DNA of 64,000 bases from an uncultured Hyphomicrobiales bacterium (GTDB lineage: Bacteria; Pseudomonadota; Alphaproteobacteria; Rhizobiales; Beijerinckiaceae). Positions 1 to 9,932 of this stretch are shown one piece after another. Every line of letters begins with the position of its first letter. Position 1 is the first letter of the stretch. Both the position numbers and the translations under genes were made by a program. The notes beneath the pieces are model-generated. The model was not told the origin of the DNA. It saw nothing but the letters and a program-made list of their open reading frames with translations, and ran no database searches. Location of the stretch: contig CAIJVU010000051.1 in the NCBI GenBank assembly GCA_903824185.1, forward strand, positions 17,894-81,893, written 5' to 3'.

Positions 1-661
1 AGAAATTGCTCCAGAACCATTTCATCCGTTCCGTGCTCAACAAATAGCTGCCATCACCAAACCGTCTATGGCTGGCCGTTTCATGATCAGGCGCGTAACA
101 GCCGTAAAACAAAGCTGCCGTCGCCAGCTGCGGCAAACCGCGCACATAGCGGCCCAGCAAGGCCCCCAAAGCCAGATTGGCACCGGCGGAGTCGCCCGCC
201 AAGGCAATGGATGAGGCGGGCACAGCCTGCCCCAATCCGCCATTTTCGATGAAGGCGATTGTTTCCATGAGATCGATATGGGCGGCCGGAAAGGCATGTT
301 CGGGCGCCAAACGGTAATCAACACTCAGCACACGAAATCCGCAGGCCAGTGAAAGCCTGCGCACCGCGCTGTCATGGCTCTCGACAGCCCCGAAGGTCCA
401 GCCGCCGCCATGGGCATAAATCAACACCGCATCGCTGACACAGGTTTCAAAGGGCTGATAGAGCCTTGCGGGCAAGGCACAAGCGGGCGTCTGGATCAGA
501 ATATCCTCAGTATGAAACACAGGCTGGGGCTTCTGGTTCCAATAGGCCGTCAGCTTCAGAAAGGTCGCCCGCGCCTCATTGATGGGCATATGGGGGTAAT
601 CAGGCGCTGGATTGGCCCTTGCCCGATCCAAAATAATCCGCATTGCTTCGCTGACATACAT
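1..661 (-). CDS. Alpha/beta hydrolase (HSL/acetyl-esterase family), 3' end outside window
   Basis: Reverse translation from the ATG at 659-661 gives an open frame to the window edge (about 220 residues, C-terminus missing). It begins MYVSEAMRIILDRARANP. An oxyanion-hole HGGGW motif follows about residue 77, and the nucleophile-elbow motif GDSAG lies further on. Both are typical of hormone-sensitive-lipase-type (family IV) esterases that cleave short acyl esters in the cytoplasm; the catalytic Asp and His would lie beyond the edge. It follows the SDR at 755 on the same strand at the end of the first LIV transporter operon, so it may release or modify an imported ester. A second in-frame ATG lies six codons downstream. 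The family assignment is firm; the substrate is unknown. Confidence 0.85.
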   Translation of the reverse strand, partial: MYVSEAMRIILDRARANPAPDYPHMPINEARATFLKLTAYWNQKPQPVFHTEDILIQTPACALPARLYQPFETCVSDAVLIYAHGGGWTFGAVESHDSAVRRLSLACGFRVLSVDYRLAPEHAFPAAHIDLMETIAFIENGGLGQAVPASSIALAGDSAGANLALGALLGRYVRGLPQLATAALFYGCYAPDHETASHRRFGDGSYLLSTERMKWFWSNF

Positions 662-754
662 CAGAAGGACCCTGTGACTTTCAAAACTGCTCTATGGTTA
701 TCGATCTTGCGACATGGACGCAAGCAGGGGCGCTCAAAATGACAAAAGCGGCCT

Positions 755-1567
755 TTACGACGCCCAATTTTGCTTGAAATCACCGTAAAGCGTCAGGCCG
801 CCACAGGCATAAAGAGTTTGTCCGGTGATATAAAGCGCGTCATCGGAGGCCAAAAAGGCATAGACAGGGGCAATCTGGGACGCATCCGCGGCAAATCCCA
901 TGGGGATATGACGTTCCACTTGAGAACGGGCGTGCGGATCATCAATCCATGCCGCGTTGAGATCGGTTGTCACAGCACCGGGGGCAACGGCATTCACCCT
1001 GATACCCTGTTCGGCATATTCAAGCGCCAAAGTCCGTACCAGTTGCGACAGCGCCCCTTTGCTCGCCGCATAGGCGATATAGGCAGGCTTGGGGATGATC
1101 TGATGCACGCTGGATGTGACAATCACAGAGCCCGCACCCTTGCGCGCAAGAAAATGGGCTATGGCACTGCGGGCGCACAAAGCCACCCCTGTCAGATTGA
1201 CCGCCATGATCCGTTCAAAGGTTTGAAGATCAAAATTATGCCCGTCTGTGACAGCCTGAATACCGGCATTACACACCATGACATCGAGCCGCCCCCATTG
1301 CGCAAGCGCGTCATCGAGCATGGACACCACATCGGCCTCAGAGGAGACATCTGCTTTGAGAATGAGATGGGGACGCACGGGGCGACCCTCTTGCTGATCA
1401 ATCGCTCGCAATGCGGCATGCGTTGCGACAGCGGCCTCATGGTCATCGGCATGATTGATGCCGACCACCGCCCCTTCACGGACAAACTGTTCGGCGACCG
1501 CGCGGCCTATGCCGCGCGATGCGCCTGTGATGATCACAAATCGTTGATGCAATCGTGGAGACGCCAA
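755..1567 (-). CDS. SDR family oxidoreductase
   Basis: A 270-residue classical short-chain dehydrogenase/reductase. Visible motifs are the cofactor loop TGASRGIG near residue 14, the NAG motif (VMVCNAGIQ), the catalytic Ser in VTSSVH and YAASK. The C-terminus keeps the family's GxxLxxxGG pattern. Length and layout resemble glucose 1-dehydrogenase or 3-oxoacyl reductase-type SDRs. The start is a TTG preceded by GAAGGG at suitable spacing; no in-frame ATG lies close by. It lies 24 bases after livF and before the esterase, so it is probably the penultimate gene of the LIV operon. The substrate cannot be read from the sequence, but an alcohol/ketone step on the imported compound fits the context. 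Confidence 0.88.
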   Translation of the reverse strand: MASPRLHQRFVIITGASRGIGRAVAEQFVREGAVVGINHADDHEAAVATHAALRAIDQQEGRPVRPHLILKADVSSEADVVSMLDDALAQWGRLDVMVCNAGIQAVTDGHNFDLQTFERIMAVNLTGVALCARSAIAHFLARKGAGSVIVTSSVHQIIPKPAYIAYAASKGALSQLVRTLALEYAEQGIRVNAVAPGAVTTDLNAAWIDDPHARSQVERHIPMGFAADASQIAPVYAFLASDDALYITGQTLYACGGLTLYGDFKQNWAS

Positions 1568-1591
1568 ATCAAAGGCCCTTCGTCACACAGA

Positions 1592-2323
1592 TCAGGACGC
1601 GCGGGCATGCCCGCCCAGATAGGCTGCGCGCACATCTTCATTGTTCCACAATTCGCTCGGATTGCCGCTGACAACCAACTTGCCAGTTTCCAGCACATAG
1701 CCCCGATCCGCCACCGAAAGACCCATACGGGCATTTTGCTCCACCAGCAAAACCGTTGTGCCCATGCGCCGGATTTCTTTGATGATGTCGAACACTTTGG
1801 ACACAATCACCGGTGCAAGGCCCAATGAGGGCTCATCGAGCAAAAGCAGCTTGGGCTTGGCCATCAAGCCGCGGGCAACGGCCACCATTTGCTGCTGCCC
1901 GCCTGACAGGGTCCAGCCAAGCGCATCGGCGAAAGGACGAATGTCCGAGAACAAATCAAACATGGCATCCGCTTCACGTGCGATGTCGGATTTGCTGACA
2001 CCGCTTCTGTTGGAGGCCCCGAGCATGATATTTTCGCGTGAGGTTAGGCCCGGAAAAACCCGACGCCCTTCCGGCACATGGGCAATGCCCAAGCGTACGA
2101 TTTGTTCGGGGCCCAACCCTGCAAGCGACCGCCCCTCGAACAAGATGTCACCCGATGCGGGCTTGGTGAGCCCTGATATGGCACGCAAAGTAGTTGATTT
2201 CCCCGCACCATTGGCACCGAGCAGCGTCACAACCTCGCCTGCCTCAACAGACAGCGAAATGCCGCGCAAGGCCTCGATCTCGCCATAACGAACCGACAAA
2301 TCTTTTAATTCAATGAGCGGCAT
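1592..2323 (-). CDS. livF: LIV-type ABC transporter ATP-binding protein LivF
   Basis: An ATPase of the LivF class (243 residues) with Walker A GANGAGKST, signature LSGGQQQM and Walker B LLLLDEPSLGLAP. The SLGLAP form after the DEP is characteristic of LivF rather than LivG. The chosen start is the ATG at 2321-2323 (MPLIELKDL), which has AGGGAG eight bases upstream; an ATG and a GTG a few codons earlier are too close to that site. It overlaps the end of the LivM-LivG fusion by 14 bases, so translation is coupled. It would energise import together with the fused LivG domain. The ligand is set by the binding protein at 5138. Confidence 0.93.
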   Translation of the reverse strand: MPLIELKDLSVRYGEIEALRGISLSVEAGEVVTLLGANGAGKSTTLRAISGLTKPASGDILFEGRSLAGLGPEQIVRLGIAHVPEGRRVFPGLTSRENIMLGASNRSGVSKSDIAREADAMFDLFSDIRPFADALGWTLSGGQQQMVAVARGLMAKPKLLLLDEPSLGLAPVIVSKVFDIIKEIRRMGTTVLLVEQNARMGLSVADRGYVLETGKLVVSGNPSELWNNEDVRAAYLGGHARAS

Positions 2324-4085
2324 TTGCATCACTCCCTAAATAGGCTGTGACCACATCCGGATGATTGAGCACCGAGACGGGATCACCATCCGCAATACGC
2401 CGCCCGAAATTCAGCACCGTAATGTGTTCGGCCACGGCGCCCACCAAGGTCATATCATGATCGATGATCAAAATAGTGAGACCCTTGGCTGCAATCCGTT
2501 TCAGAAGATCGCGCAATTCCATCTTTTCGGTGGAATTGAGACCGGCGGCAGGTTCGTCCAACAACAGAACGGTCGGATTGCCCGCCAAGGCGCGGGCAAT
2601 TTCGATCAGCCGTTGATGGCCATAGGAGAAGGACGTCACCAGCTCCTCGGCACGGTCGCCAAGACCCACGAAATTAAGAGCCGCCCGCGCGCGCTCTTCG
2701 CGCGCCAGAGCCCCGCTTTCAACAGGATTGCCGGACCGCTCGCCGCCGATGATGACGTTTTCAAGCGCGGTCATCGAACGGAACAACCGGATATTCTGGA
2801 ATGTTCTGCCCAAGCCAACCGCTGTGCGCATATGCGGTGCGGCATGGGTAATATCATGCCCATCCAAACTCACCGAACCGCCTGTCGGCGTATAGAGCCC
2901 CGACAAGACATTCAGCGTTGTGGTTTTGCCGGATCCATTCGGGCCGATCAAAGCATGCACGCTGCCGCGCTTGACTGTGAACGAGATTTCATCAACCGCT
3001 TTCAAGCCACCGAAATGCTTCGACAAAGATGTGACGACAAGTACATCATCCGCATGGGCTTGGGTCTGTACCAATTCGAGTTCCGGCACATCGGCGGAAA
3101 GATGCAACACTTTACGAAAACGCTTCAGCTTTTGTGAAACGAAACCCCATATCCCGTCCGGCATGAACAAGACGATGAGAATCACCGCCAAGCCATAAAT
3201 CGCCAGATAGAGGCCGGGAATGGATTTGAGGAACCGCAACCATTCGGGGATGAGGATCAACAAGCCGGTGCCAATGACAGCGCCGACCGGTGATGACACG
3301 CCACCCAACAGCACCATGGTCAGAAAGACAATTGATTCAGCAAAGGAAAACTGATCGGGTGACACATAGGCAAAACCACCCGCAAACAAACAGCCGCCCA
3401 AGCCGCCCAAAAGAGCGCAGATTGCAAAGGCAATCACCTTGGTCCGTTGAACGTCAATGCCTGTTACCCCTGCGGCCAATTCATTGTCGCGCACGGCGCG
3501 CATCGCCCGGCCCAATTTGGTTTCCGGCAAGTGCCAGACCAGATAGCCCACCACAGCCAGCACCACGACACAAAAACCGAGATAGCTTTGCGGCGTCGGG
3601 AACAAAGAGGGCTTGAGGATTTTCGACACACCGTCCGGACCATGGGTGACCGGTATCCAGTTGATCATGACAAGGGTCAAAATCTGCTGGAAACTGATTG
3701 TCACCATGGCCAGATAATGGCCGCCCAGACGCAGGGTCGAGGTGCCCAAAAAGGCCCCGAAGAACAAGACAATCCCGATCCCGATGACAATACAGCCCCA
3801 GAACGAAATGCCGTAATCCACGGTTCCCAGACCGACCGCATAAGCGCCCAAGCCAAAAAACGCGGCCTGCGCCAGATTGATCTGGCCACACAGCCCCAAC
3901 ACAACCGTGAGACCCATCACCGCGACGGAATAGGTCACAGCCTGCATCAAAATATTGGTGATATAGGCATCAAACTGCTTGGTTGTTGCCACATAGACCA
4001 ACAGACCGATCAAGATGATATAAGCGATCAGACCACGCTTATGGCTCTGCGCATGCGCGCGATGAATATCGACCATGCTTGTCAT
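2310..4085 (-). CDS. Fused LIV-type ABC permease and ATPase (LivM-LivG)
   Basis: A 591-residue protein with two parts. Residues 1 to about 325 form a LivM-type permease with many hydrophobic segments, including the conserved GLCGQINLAQAAFFGLGAY loop and the LRAVRDNELAA-like cytoplasmic EAA region. Residues about 350-591 form a LivG-type ATPase with Walker A GPNGSGKTT, the LGRTFQN motif, signature FSYGHQRL and Walker B VLLLDEPAAGLN. The two are normally separate genes, as in the other two LIV systems in this window. No frameshift or stop separates the domains, so this is a true fusion. It overlaps livH by four bases (ATGA). Confidence 0.93.
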   Translation of the reverse strand: MTSMVDIHRAHAQSHKRGLIAYIILIGLLVYVATTKQFDAYITNILMQAVTYSVAVMGLTVVLGLCGQINLAQAAFFGLGAYAVGLGTVDYGISFWGCIVIGIGIVLFFGAFLGTSTLRLGGHYLAMVTISFQQILTLVMINWIPVTHGPDGVSKILKPSLFPTPQSYLGFCVVVLAVVGYLVWHLPETKLGRAMRAVRDNELAAGVTGIDVQRTKVIAFAICALLGGLGGCLFAGGFAYVSPDQFSFAESIVFLTMVLLGGVSSPVGAVIGTGLLILIPEWLRFLKSIPGLYLAIYGLAVILIVLFMPDGIWGFVSQKLKRFRKVLHLSADVPELELVQTQAHADDVLVVTSLSKHFGGLKAVDEISFTVKRGSVHALIGPNGSGKTTTLNVLSGLYTPTGGSVSLDGHDITHAAPHMRTAVGLGRTFQNIRLFRSMTALENVIIGGERSGNPVESGALAREERARAALNFVGLGDRAEELVTSFSYGHQRLIEIARALAGNPTVLLLDEPAAGLNSTEKMELRDLLKRIAAKGLTILIIDHDMTLVGAVAEHITVLNFGRRIADGDPVSVLNHPDVVTAYLGSDANAAH

Positions 4086-4957
4086 GCTTTTTCTGCCACT
4101 CGTTCGCCAAAAATACCTTGGGGTCTAAAGACAAGAAACATCACCAAAACCAAGAAGGCAAAACCATCTTTGTAAGGCACCGACACATAGGCCGCACCAA
4201 AGGTCTCGATGACGCCCAAAGCAAGACCACCGATAATCGCGCCCGCCACATCACCGAAGCCGCCGATAATGGTCGCGGCAAAGGCTTTGAGGGCGATGGT
4301 CCCGCCCATATGGATCGACACGAATAAAATGGGTGCCACCAAAATGCCTGCCAGACCGCCGATCATCGCGCTGTAGACGAAGGTGATCATAATCATGGCT
4401 GCGACAGGAATGCCGAGCAATGAGGCCATTTCCTTGTCCTGCGAGGTCGCCTGCAGTTTTTTGCCCAAGAGCGTGTGTTCAAAAAACCAATATTGGAAGG
4501 CCACAAGCACAATCGTGACCCCGATAATCAACAAATACTGACTATCGAAAAATACGGTGCCGAGATTGATGCCCTGGAAATCAAGCAGATTGGACAAAAC
4601 CTGCGGTTGCGGCCCGTAAAGGGCCAAAGTGGAATTGGTCACCAGAATGGAGGCGCCGATTGTAGAAATGATCACCGGCAAATAAGTGCGATGGCGCAGG
4701 GGATAATAAACGCCGAGATTGAACAAGGCGCCATAAATGGCCATGCCCCCCAGTGATAAAATCAAAGACAGCCAATAAGGCCATTCCAGATCCACTGCGA
4801 AAATCACCATCAAAAATGCCGCCACCATGGAGAATTCGCCTTGCGCAAAATTCACCACATTGGTGGCACGGAAAATCAGCACAAAGCCCAATGCGACAAG
4901 CGCATAGACAGAGCCGATTCCGATCCCCGTAAACAGGAGTTGATACACCAAATCCAT
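4082..4957 (-). CDS. livH: LIV-type ABC transporter permease LivH
   Basis: A 291-residue membrane permease with about eight hydrophobic segments. It has LivH landmarks: ALVALGFVLIFRATNVVNFAQGEF near the N-terminus, the LGIPV coupling region after residue 180, and AFAATIIGGFGDVAGAIIGG. The C-terminus ends in LVFRPQGIFG. It pairs with the LivM half of the fused protein, whose start codon overlaps its stop. About 180 bases separate it from the binding-protein gene upstream, with a possible attenuating hairpin between them. Confidence 0.93.
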   Translation of the reverse strand: MDLVYQLLFTGIGIGSVYALVALGFVLIFRATNVVNFAQGEFSMVAAFLMVIFAVDLEWPYWLSLILSLGGMAIYGALFNLGVYYPLRHRTYLPVIISTIGASILVTNSTLALYGPQPQVLSNLLDFQGINLGTVFFDSQYLLIIGVTIVLVAFQYWFFEHTLLGKKLQATSQDKEMASLLGIPVAAMIMITFVYSAMIGGLAGILVAPILFVSIHMGGTIALKAFAATIIGGFGDVAGAIIGGLALGVIETFGAAYVSVPYKDGFAFLVLVMFLVFRPQGIFGERVAEKA

Positions 4958-5088
4958 CAGGTCACCGCTATGTTAGAGATGTGCCGAGCGTACTCCCGGC
5001 AGAAAATGTCGCCAGATATTTTTGATCATCACCTGTGAGCGGGGATTTGACACGTCATAGCGCTCACCCCAACCCTGCAAGCGAGGAC

Positions 5089-5121
5089 AGGGGGCCGGAC
5101 GCGGAATGCGACCTGCCCCCT
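5089..5121 (-). terminator. Possible attenuating hairpin between binding-protein and permease genes
   Basis: A 7-bp GC-rich inverted repeat (AGGGGGC/GCCCCCT) lies just downstream of the binding-protein stop. There is no T-run, so it may be an mRNA-stabilising hairpin or a weak terminator that keeps the binding protein in excess over the membrane parts. Confidence 0.35.
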
Positions 5122-5137
5122 ATCAAAGTCCTGACCG

Positions 5138-6286
5138 TTAGGAAGGGAACTCGATATGTTTGGCGAATTCGATCGAGCCCTTGACGTTTTTCACGACATT
5201 ATAGCCGTGCAAACCGTCGCCGTTTTTATCAAAATTATATTCGCCTTCCGCGCCTTTATAGCCCTTGATCGAGAGCATGGCTTCGCGAACGGCTGCAGGG
5301 TCGGTTTTGCCTGCCTTGTTGATGGCAGCTGCCAACAAATTCATGGCATCAAATGTCCATGACGACTGGTTATCGGGTGCCACTTTCATCAAAGCACGAT
5401 AATTATTGGCAAATGCCTTGGCTTCGGGTGACGAGTCTTCGGCGTAATCGGCCACGCCATAGGTGTCATTCAAAGCAGGGCCGGCCAGTTTGATCGCGCT
5501 GGTATTGACGATGGATGGGGAACCAACCCACGGGGCGGTTACGCCCAATTGGCGTAGCTGACGGGCAAAAATACCGAGATCGCCTTCGAAGGTGAAATAA
5601 GAGGACAAAATATCAATGCCAGCCTGTTTGAGAGCCAGAACGACCGGCGTGAAATCCTGCGACTGGTTAGCATAGCCCTGAATCACGACAGGCGTAATCC
5701 CCAAAGCCTTCAACGACTCATCAAGCGCCTTCATGCCATTGGTGCCGAACGCATCGGTGGAGTGAACGATACCCCATTTTTTCAGACCCAATTCCTTCAC
5801 ACCAAATTCCGCAATCACTTTGCCGGAATAGGTGTCATTGGGGCGGCAACGGAACAACCATGGATTATCCAGCTTGGTCAATGTCGGATCGGTTCCGCCG
5901 AACATCGTGGGCTTGCCGGTTTTCAAAATATCGGGCGCCATTGCATGCATCTGGGTCGAGCGAATGGAGGCAATGAACCCAACAATGTCTGCATTGGTTG
6001 CAAGCTTCGAAAACGCCAAGACGGCACCCGGATTGGTGGTTTGATCGTCTTCTGTGATGATTTCGACTTGCTTGCCAAGAATACCGCCATTTTTATTGAT
6101 GGCTTCAAGTGCGATTTTGGCACCGGCCATGGCATATTTGCCCGCTTCCGCCGCAGGGCCTGTGATCGGAACAACCTGACCAATTTTGAGGGTTGCGGAT
6201 TGAGCGGATGCACTGCGAATAATCGCAGGGGCTGCAACACCGAGCATCAGACCGGCCGCAATTTGACGTCTTGTAAAATGACTCAT
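5138..6286 (-). CDS. LIV-type ABC transporter periplasmic substrate-binding protein
   Basis: A 382-residue type I periplasmic binding protein (LivJ/LivK, receptor-ligand-binding fold). The start is taken at MSHFTRRQIAAG (6284-6286) because TTCGGAGG lies just upstream; an earlier in-frame ATG would add 22 unlikely residues. The leader has TRRQ followed by a hydrophobic stretch and an Ala-rich cleavage region (IIRSASAQS), so it may use the Tat route. The mature protein opens with LKIGQVVPITGPAAEAG, the usual first strand and ligand loop. It heads the operon with livH, livMG and livF. Ligand unknown; amino acids, amides and aromatic acids are all known for this family. Confidence 0.93.
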   Translation of the reverse strand: MSHFTRRQIAAGLMLGVAAPAIIRSASAQSATLKIGQVVPITGPAAEAGKYAMAGAKIALEAINKNGGILGKQVEIITEDDQTTNPGAVLAFSKLATNADIVGFIASIRSTQMHAMAPDILKTGKPTMFGGTDPTLTKLDNPWLFRCRPNDTYSGKVIAEFGVKELGLKKWGIVHSTDAFGTNGMKALDESLKALGITPVVIQGYANQSQDFTPVVLALKQAGIDILSSYFTFEGDLGIFARQLRQLGVTAPWVGSPSIVNTSAIKLAGPALNDTYGVADYAEDSSPEAKAFANNYRALMKVAPDNQSSWTFDAMNLLAAAINKAGKTDPAAVREAMLSIKGYKGAEGEYNFDKNGDGLHGYNVVKNVKGSIEFAKHIEFPS

Positions 6287-6340
6287 TGTCTTCCTCCGAA
6301 AATACGCCCCGAATTCGGGATCTTGATATTTGGTAACCCT

Positions 6341-6370
6341 ATATAAGGGCACAAAGTCGGGTTTTGTCTA
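6341..6370 (-). promoter_or_regulatory. Candidate sigma-70-type promoter of the first LIV operon
   Basis: Reading the minus strand, TAGACA (6365-6370) and TTATAT (6341-6346) are separated by 18 bases, about 55 bases upstream of the start codon. A perfect 12-base palindrome, CCCGAATTCGGG (6308-6319), lies between them and the ribosome binding site and could be an operator. Sequence match only. Confidence 0.4.
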
Positions 6371-6433
6371 TGCCCCTTGTTAAAAAAGATTTGTTACCCG
6401 CTGAAATTGCACAGGTCTGCGCCTCATTTTTGA

Positions 6434-7711
<1,278 letters not shown>

Positions 7712-7757
7712 AGGGTTTGAAACCGCGTTTTCGTCCATTTTGAAGGATTTGCATGTC

Positions 7758-8513
7758 ATGACACAAACCGGTCCGGCAGAGACGCACAAGCCATCTGCCG
7801 AAGCGCAGATGATTTCGCCAACCTATCGTTTGCCCGCGCTCGATCAAGACTATCTCTTGGCCGATCAGCAGCGCGGCTTACGCTTCATGCTCGAATATCA
7901 AAAGGCCGAGGATATTTTGCGGGCGTGGAAGATCGAATCTACCATTGTGGTTTTTGGCAGCGCCCGCATTCGGGAAGACGGGCCGGGCCGTCAGCCGTTC
8001 TGGTATGAGGAAGCACGGCGCTTTGCCCGTATCTGTTCACGCCACGGGGCCATTCCGGAAACGCCCGATGGCAAACGTCACAATGTGATTTGTACGGGCG
8101 GCGGACCGGGGATCATGGAAGCGGCCAATCGCGGAGCGCATGATGTCGGCGCGCCTTCGATCGGCCTCAATATCAGCCTGCCGCATGAGCAATTTCCCAA
8201 TCCCTATATGACACCGGGTCTGGCGTTGCGGTTTCATTATTTTGCGATGCGGAAAATGCATTTTGCGATGCGCGCCAAAGCCATTATTGCTTTTCCGGGC
8301 GGCTATGGGACACTGGATGAGGTGTTTGAAGTTTTGACGCTCAGTCAAACCGGTAAATCCACCAAAAGCCGCATCATTTTATTCGACAGCCAATATTGGA
8401 ACGGCGTGATTAATTTTGATGCGCTTGTTGAAAGCGGCATGATCACCGAACAAGACCGCGATCTCGTCGTCTGTGTGGAAACAGCCGAAGAGGCTTGGGC
8501 TCTGGTTGGTTAA
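7758..8513 (+). CDS. LOG family protein (lysine-decarboxylase-like Rossmann fold)
   Basis: A 251-residue protein with the LOG-family hallmarks GGGPGIMEAANRGA and PGGYGTLDE; the latter holds the conserved Arg/Glu-region signature of nucleotide 5'-monophosphate phosphoribohydrolases. An N-terminal extension of about 60 residues precedes the core, as in the longer bacterial YgdH-like branch rather than the short plant-type LOG. Characterised relatives release adenine-type bases from nucleoside monophosphates, but this branch may have other nucleotide targets. The ATG at 7758 is preferred because AAGGA lies upstream. It is 46 bases after pobA and probably cotranscribed, with no obvious metabolic link to it. 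Confidence 0.85.
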   Translation: MTQTGPAETHKPSAEAQMISPTYRLPALDQDYLLADQQRGLRFMLEYQKAEDILRAWKIESTIVVFGSARIREDGPGRQPFWYEEARRFARICSRHGAIPETPDGKRHNVICTGGGPGIMEAANRGAHDVGAPSIGLNISLPHEQFPNPYMTPGLALRFHYFAMRKMHFAMRAKAIIAFPGGYGTLDEVFEVLTLSQTGKSTKSRIILFDSQYWNGVINFDALVESGMITEQDRDLVVCVETAEEAWALVG

Positions 8514-8544
8514 TAAACAGGATTTCGAGAAAAGAGCGATTTGC

Positions 8545-8574
8545 TTGACGCTATATGGCACTGCACACTAAACT
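8545..8574 (+). promoter_or_regulatory. Candidate promoter for the second LIV operon
   Basis: TTGACG (8545-8550) and TAAACT (8569-8574) are 18 bases apart, about 55 bases before the binding-protein start at 8630. The -35 match is good and the -10 match moderate. Confidence 0.4.
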
Positions 8575-8629
8575 CAAGTTAAGACAACCAATAGTTCGTA
8601 GAGCGAACATACCACAGGGAGTATATCCA

Positions 8630-9838
8630 ATGAAGTCCGTCCGTTCACTGTCGCGCCGTCTGTTCGGCTCGCTCGCGCTGTCAACAACTCTTGGTTTGAC
8701 AACCGCTTTGGGGTTGATCGGCGCATCCGCCGCACAAGACACCATCAAGATCGGTCTGATTGTGCCGATGACCGGCCCTTCAGCCTCCACCGGCCGTCAA
8801 CAAGAAGCCGCCGCCAAACTCTTCATCCAGCAAAACGGAACAACTGTGGCTGGCAAAAAAATCGAATTGATTGTCAAAGACGATACGGGCGCACCCGATA
8901 CAACCAAACGCCTCGCCCAAGAATTAATCGTCAATGACAAAGCAAGCGTGCTGCTGGGCTTTGGATTAACCCCGCTGGCTTTGGCGGTTGCGCCTTTGTC
9001 CACGCAAGCCAAAGTGCCGCAGATTGTGACCGCCGCCGCAACGGCAATGATTACCGAGCAATCGCCGTTCATTTTCCGCACCAGTTTCACACTGCCGCAA
9101 GCCTCCGTGCCGATGGCGGAATGGGGCTTGAAAAACGGCATTAAAAAGGTTGTCACACTGGTTTCTGATTACGGCCCCGGTCTTGATGCTGAAAAATGGT
9201 TCAGCGACACCATCACCAAAGGCGGTGGAACCGTTGTCGAAAATCTGCGCGTCCCCCTGCGTAACCCCGATTTCGCGCCCTTCTTGCAACGCGTGAAAGA
9301 CGCATCTCCTGATGCCGTATTTGTTTTTGTGCCCTCGGGCTTCGGTGCGACCTTCATGAAGCAATTCAGCGAGCGCGGACTTGATAAATCGGGCATCAAA
9401 CTGATTGCGACCGGCGATGTGACCGATGATGATTTGCTGCAGGAAATCGGCGATGTGTCACTGGGCGTTGTCAACACCCATCATTATTCAGCCTCGCATA
9501 ATTCGCCTGAAAACAAAGCCTTTGTTGAAGCCTTTAAAAAGGCCAATAACGGCATGCGTCCCAATTTCATGGCAGTTGGTGCCTATGACGGTATGGCTCT
9601 TGTATACAAAGCCCTTGAAAAAACCAAAGGCAACGCAGACGGCGAGACACTGGTTGCGGCCATGAAAGGCATGAGCTGGACCAGCGTTCGCGGACCTGTC
9701 AGCATTGATCCAGAAACACGCGACATCATCCAGAACATCTATGTCCGCAAAGTCGAAAAAGTGAATGGCGAACTCTACAACCAAGAATTTGCCACCATTG
9801 AAGCGGTCAAGGATCCATTCAAAGCCGCAAAGAAATAA
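8630..9838 (+). CDS. LIV-type ABC transporter periplasmic substrate-binding protein
   Basis: A 402-residue type I binding protein. The start at 8630 (MKSVRSLSRRLFGSL) follows ACAGGGAG; an upstream ATG at 8555 would add 25 non-signal-like residues. A Sec-type leader runs to about residue 35 (GASAAQ), followed by TIKIGLIVPMTGPSASTGRQQE, the usual ligand-cleft start. The rest follows the two-lobe LivK pattern without a lipobox cysteine. It is the first gene of the second LIV set. A stem-loop after its stop probably favours higher expression of this gene than of the permeases. Ligand unknown; the downstream MetE-like gene and upstream pobA give conflicting hints. Confidence 0.93.
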   Translation: MKSVRSLSRRLFGSLALSTTLGLTTALGLIGASAAQDTIKIGLIVPMTGPSASTGRQQEAAAKLFIQQNGTTVAGKKIELIVKDDTGAPDTTKRLAQELIVNDKASVLLGFGLTPLALAVAPLSTQAKVPQIVTAAATAMITEQSPFIFRTSFTLPQASVPMAEWGLKNGIKKVVTLVSDYGPGLDAEKWFSDTITKGGGTVVENLRVPLRNPDFAPFLQRVKDASPDAVFVFVPSGFGATFMKQFSERGLDKSGIKLIATGDVTDDDLLQEIGDVSLGVVNTHHYSASHNSPENKAFVEAFKKANNGMRPNFMAVGAYDGMALVYKALEKTKGNADGETLVAAMKGMSWTSVRGPVSIDPETRDIIQNIYVRKVEKVNGELYNQEFATIEAVKDPFKAAKK

Positions 9839-9876
9839 ACGCTTTTGAGCTTTGCTTGCTTTGTGTCAAACATCTC

Positions 9877-9909
9877 AAGGGGACGGCCTTTTATGGGAAC
9901 GCCCCCTTT
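9877..9909 (+). terminator. Hairpin after binding-protein gene (partial terminator)
   Basis: The arms around AAGGGG and CCCCTT, with an additional CG pair inside, are followed by TCTTTT. It is placed between the binding-protein stop and livH, as is common for differential expression in ABC operons. Confidence 0.45.
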
Positions 9910-9932
9910 CTTTTGACTGGAAGGCCTAGGAT

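Noticed and set aside
770..1828. Open frame of 352 codons on the plus strand
   Set aside because: It lies antisense to the SDR and livF, whose motifs are unmistakable; its translation has no family features.
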